Under the pieces are notes generated by a model that was not told the origin of the DNA, did no database searches, and worked only from the letters and a program-made list of their open reading frames with translations. This document shows positions 4,614 to 6,970 of a stretch of 6,970 nt of DNA, piece after piece; within the stretch, counting starts at the first letter, position 1; each line of letters begins with the position of its first letter. The position numbers and the translations under genes were made by a program. Source of the stretch: Candidatus Levyibacteriota bacterium (lineage in GTDB: Bacteria > Patescibacteriota > Microgenomatia > Levybacterales > UBA12049); NCBI GenBank assembly GCA_903872785.1, contig CAIQLZ010000061.1, forward strand, positions 1 through 6,970, given 5' to 3'.

Positions 4614-6335
4614 TTATTTTTGTAAAACACTTTTTAATTTTTCGTTAATTTCTTCCGGAAAAAAAGGACGACCGTCATATTTCAGGAAATTATCAGTAAT
4701 TTCAATTCCGGTTTTTTCTTTAATTAAACCAGCCAAAACGGCAGAATAGTTGCACTCGAGATTAATAATGTATTTGCATTTTTCTAAAACTGCTCTTACT
4801 GCTTTATCAGGAAACGGACTCATCCAGGTAAGATGCAAATAATTAACATTGGGAAAATCTTTAAGTGCCTGAAGAATACTGCCCTTGTTGCTTCCCCAAG
4901 AAACAATGGTAACGTCAGCATTTTGCGGTCCGTACAATTTTGGCGAAGTGTCTTCGTTAGCAGCGCAGGTAACCAACTTGGTCATTCTTTTGCTCATTTG
5001 GCTATTGATGTCTTTGATTTCTTCGGAATCGTATCCGATGGTCGCATGCTCATAAGAGTTGGCAATGAAAAAATTTCCCGATCCGGGTATGCTGCGTAAT
5101 GAAATTCCGTCAGCGGATAATTTGTAACGCTCAAACTCTGCTTCTTTTTCGGTTGTAAATTTGCCTTGGTCTATTGCATAATTTGCAGTATCAAAAAACG
5201 GCATGCTTTGATCGTGTTCGCAGATATTTTTATCGATTAAAACTATAACCGGCGTTTGGTATTTGTCTGCCAGATTAAACGCCTGCATGGTTAAATAAAA
5301 AGCCTCCAGCGGATCTCCGGCGGCCAAAACAATTCTGGGAAAGTCTCCCTGATGGGCATGAAGGACAAAGCGCAAGTCTCCCTGTCCGCTCCAAGTCGGC
5401 AGTCCGGTAGCCGGGCCGGGCCGCATACCATCAATGACCACAATCGGCGTTTCCGTCATTGCTGCCAAACCCAATCCCTCAACCATCAAACCGAATCCCC
5501 CGCCCGAAGTTGCTGTCATTGACCGTGCTCCGGCCAAAGAAGCGCCGATTGCCATATTAATAGCGGCAATTTCATCTTCAGGCTGTTTGTAAATAAAACC
5601 GAATTTTTCCTGATTACTTGCTAAAATATGTAAAATATTGGAAATTGGAGACATCGGATAAATCGCCGCAAACTGTAAACCAGCAGCAATTGCGCCCAAA
5701 GCCACCGCATCATTAGCATTAACAACAATTTTTTGTTCAACAACGTCCTCTTTAAATAAAATATTTTTTTTCTTCTCGGCAAAATGCTCTAGGGCATAGG
5801 TATAACCGTTTTGAGCTGCCAGCTGATTGACTTTTACCGTTTCTTCACCCTTACTCCCGAATTCATCTAAAAGTAGATCTTTAAAAATCTGCAAGTCAGC
5901 ACCCAACAAAGCAATTGCGACACCAAGCGCAACAGTATTACTCATAATCTGCGAACCGCCAGCGTCTTTAGACAATTTACTTAAAGGAATAGGAAAAAGA
6001 TTGGCTTTTTTATTGATTCTGGTAAAATCGTAATTTTTCTCCTCATCAAAAATAATGCTACAGCTGTCTTGAAATTCCGCCAGATGAACATTTAAGGTAT
6101 TTTGATCAAGTGTAATCCAAAAATCAGTGCTTTTTGACGGAGCAAATACTTGTTCTTTGGAAATCGAAACCTGTATCAGATTATGTCCGCCCTTGATTAG
6201 CGACGGAAATTCGGAATAAGTGTAAACGTGTTTACCTAAACGCGTAGCGATTTTGGCCAATAAAAGCCCTGTTGCTTTAATGCCCTGCCCTGCTTGTCCG
6301 CCAATGGACAGTCTAAAAATATCCTGATTTTCCAT
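4614..6335 (-). CDS. korA: 2-oxoacid:ferredoxin oxidoreductase, fused gamma-alpha subunit
   Basis: This 573-residue partner of KorB fuses two subunits that are separate in some archaea. The N-terminal gamma domain (about 5-185) opens with the glycine-rich GGQAGQGI (12-19) and has SEFPSLIKGGHN (41-52). The alpha domain (from about 205) has the YPxTPxS-type motif as YPMSPIS (226-232), the TSGGG segment (276-280) and GPATGLPT-x3-QGDL (307-321). A C-terminal CoA-side domain (about 470-573) contains the WMSPFP segment. The usual Thr of the YPxTPxS motif, which contacts the 2-oxo group in related enzymes, is Ser229, and the usual Glu of the T-E-Q-G-D-L segment is Gly317; neither change should abolish activity. 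No ferredoxin-like delta domain is fused, so electrons must leave through KorB to an external carrier such as the ferredoxin at 2565-2831. The gene starts 12 bases after the FNR-type gene ends and stops one base before korB, placing it mid-operon. The Shine-Dalgarno sequence is weak or absent. Confidence 0.94.
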   Translation of the reverse strand: MENQDIFRLSIGGQAGQGIKATGLLLAKIATRLGKHVYTYSEFPSLIKGGHNLIQVSISKEQVFAPSKSTDFWITLDQNTLNVHLAEFQDSCSIIFDEEKNYDFTRINKKANLFPIPLSKLSKDAGGSQIMSNTVALGVAIALLGADLQIFKDLLLDEFGSKGEETVKVNQLAAQNGYTYALEHFAEKKKNILFKEDVVEQKIVVNANDAVALGAIAAGLQFAAIYPMSPISNILHILASNQEKFGFIYKQPEDEIAAINMAIGASLAGARSMTATSGGGFGLMVEGLGLAAMTETPIVVIDGMRPGPATGLPTWSGQGDLRFVLHAHQGDFPRIVLAAGDPLEAFYLTMQAFNLADKYQTPVIVLIDKNICEHDQSMPFFDTANYAIDQGKFTTEKEAEFERYKLSADGISLRSIPGSGNFFIANSYEHATIGYDSEEIKDINSQMSKRMTKLVTCAANEDTSPKLYGPQNADVTIVSWGSNKGSILQALKDFPNVNYLHLTWMSPFPDKAVRAVLEKCKYIINLECNYSAVLAGLIKEKTGIEITDNFLKYDGRPFFPEEINEKLKSVLQK

Positions 6336-6346
6336 AATTTTAATTT

Positions 6347-6970
6347 TCAGAATTTTTCAGTATAAATTTTTTCATTAGCTAGGCCGCAAGAGATTAGCAT
6401 ATCGGTTACTTCTTTGATCATGGATATATTACCACAAAGATAGGCCGCCAGATCTACCGCGTTGGGAAAATCTTGGCTAATAAAATTAGTAATGTGCCCT
6501 GACTTGCCTTGCCAGATAGTATCGGGCTTAGATATGACTAAAACAAAATTAAAATTAGGATAATCTTGGGACATTTTTTCAAAATATTCCTGCCAGAAAA
6601 TATCCGTTTGATATCTCAATCCAAGATAAAAAGTAATTGGGGTTTGTACCCGCTCTACTTTAAGCAAATTATCAATCATACAACGTATGGGAGCGCATCC
6701 TGACCCTGTAGCTAAAAATAGAATATGCTTAACGGTATCGTCGGGTTTGTAAATAAATGTTCCAAAAGGACCTAAAAAGCTTATTTTATCTCCGGGTTTT
6801 AAGTTGGCAAAATACTTTGATCCGGGTCCGCCAGGAGAAGTATCGATCAGTAAACCAAATTTACTCTCCCCTTCGTTAGCAGCAATAGAATAGCTATTAA
6901 TTCTACCGTGAGCAACTTTAATGCTAATATATTGTCCAGGCTTATAAATGATGGGGATTTCCGTTTCAAG
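6347..6970 (-). CDS. FNR-family FAD/NAD(P) oxidoreductase, N-terminus outside the window
   Basis: The frame is open from the window edge to TGA at 6349-6347, giving 207 residues of a flavoprotein usually about 270-290 long. It should move electrons between NAD(P)H and a one-electron carrier such as ferredoxin. Seen in order: KPGQY (10-14), the FAD-contacting NSYSIA (25-30), PGGPGS (46-51) for the FAD pyrophosphate, LKPGDKISFLGPFG (57-70), the NAD(P)-binding ATGSGCAP (87-94) and YLCGN (177-181), ending in the aromatic EKF. The FAD motif is normally R-x-Y-S, but here the Arg position is Asn25. There is no C-terminal cysteine cluster, so it lacks the [2Fe-2S] centre of dihydroorotate dehydrogenase electron-transfer or sulfhydrogenase gamma subunits. 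A Met at 6679 would leave only 110 residues and cut through the nucleotide-binding domain, so it is not the start. It is the upstream member of the korAB operon, 11 bases apart, which points to a role in coupling NAD(P)H to the 2-oxoacid oxidoreductase. Confidence 0.88.
   Translation of the reverse strand, partial: LETEIPIIYKPGQYISIKVAHGRINSYSIAANEGESKFGLLIDTSPGGPGSKYFANLKPGDKISFLGPFGTFIYKPDDTVKHILFLATGSGCAPIRCMIDNLLKVERVQTPITFYLGLRYQTDIFWQEYFEKMSQDYPNFNFVLVISKPDTIWQGKSGHITNFISQDFPNAVDLAAYLCGNISMIKEVTDMLISCGLANEKIYTEKF

Noticed and set aside
6347..6679. A complete 110-residue gene starting at the Met codon at 6679.
   Set aside because: The frame stays open to the window edge, and the upstream part encodes clear FNR features (NSYSIA, PGGPGS, ATGSGCAP), so the Met is internal.
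6347..6970. Gamma subunit of a group 3b-type hydrogenase (sulfhydrogenase) or dihydroorotate dehydrogenase electron-transfer subunit.
   Set aside because: Those carry a C-terminal [2Fe-2S] cysteine cluster; this protein ends at EKF with none, and no NiFe hydrogenase genes are nearby.
1..6970. Alternative genetic code with TGA read as glycine, as in some CPR lineages.
   Set aside because: TGA ends three genes at sensible family lengths (1806-1808, 2581-2583, 6347-6349 minus), and no conserved gene contains an in-frame TGA.
1..6970. CRISPR arrays, tRNA or rRNA genes, insertion sequences, attachment sites.
   Set aside because: No spaced repeats, cloverleaf-like segments, transposase motifs or terminal inverted repeats were seen; gaps between genes are all under 75 bases.

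Overview
The window is an AT-rich piece of a bacterial chromosome with very tight gene packing. It carries seven complete genes and two genes cut by the window edges. TGA acts as a normal stop (three genes end with it), and no conserved gene contains an in-frame TGA. Almost no start has a recognisable Shine-Dalgarno sequence. The gene set is small, iron-sulphur-rich and anaerobic: a stand-alone [FeFe]-hydrogenase-like H-cluster domain, a single-gene SufB/D homologue beside SufC, a gamma-alpha fused 2-oxoacid:ferredoxin oxidoreductase and a single-cluster ferredoxin. I infer an uncultivated anaerobe with a reduced genome, most likely Candidate Phyla Radiation/Patescibacteria (a Microgenomates-like relative would fit). 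No marker gene is present, so this is inference.

Plus strand, 1-1220: the C-terminal part of a SufC-like ATPase, then a compact SufB/D-type scaffold. Together they resemble the two-gene SUF-like minimal system (SmsCB) rather than SufBCD. Plus strand, 1293-2583: after a candidate promoter comes a six-helix membrane protein of unknown function, overlapping by 8 bases an H-cluster domain protein. That protein keeps all four cluster-ligand cysteines but has Pro in place of the proton-relay Cys.

Minus strand, reading from 6970 down to 2565: an FNR-type FAD/NAD(P) oxidoreductase (N-terminus outside the window), KorA (gamma+alpha fused) and KorB form one tight operon. They are followed by an SDR dehydrogenase and a probable [3Fe-4S] ferredoxin, each with its own candidate promoter lying almost on top of its start codon. 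The ferredoxin and H-cluster genes converge and overlap by 19 bases.

Read together, the window looks like a low-potential electron-transfer island. KorAB would pass electrons from 2-oxoacid oxidation (or use them for the reverse reaction) to ferredoxin. The FNR-type flavoprotein would exchange them with NAD(P)H, the SDR would use NAD(P)H, and the SmsCB-like pair would supply Fe-S clusters. The H-cluster protein with its membrane partner is the least explained part and could be an H2 sensor or a minimal membrane-tethered redox enzyme.
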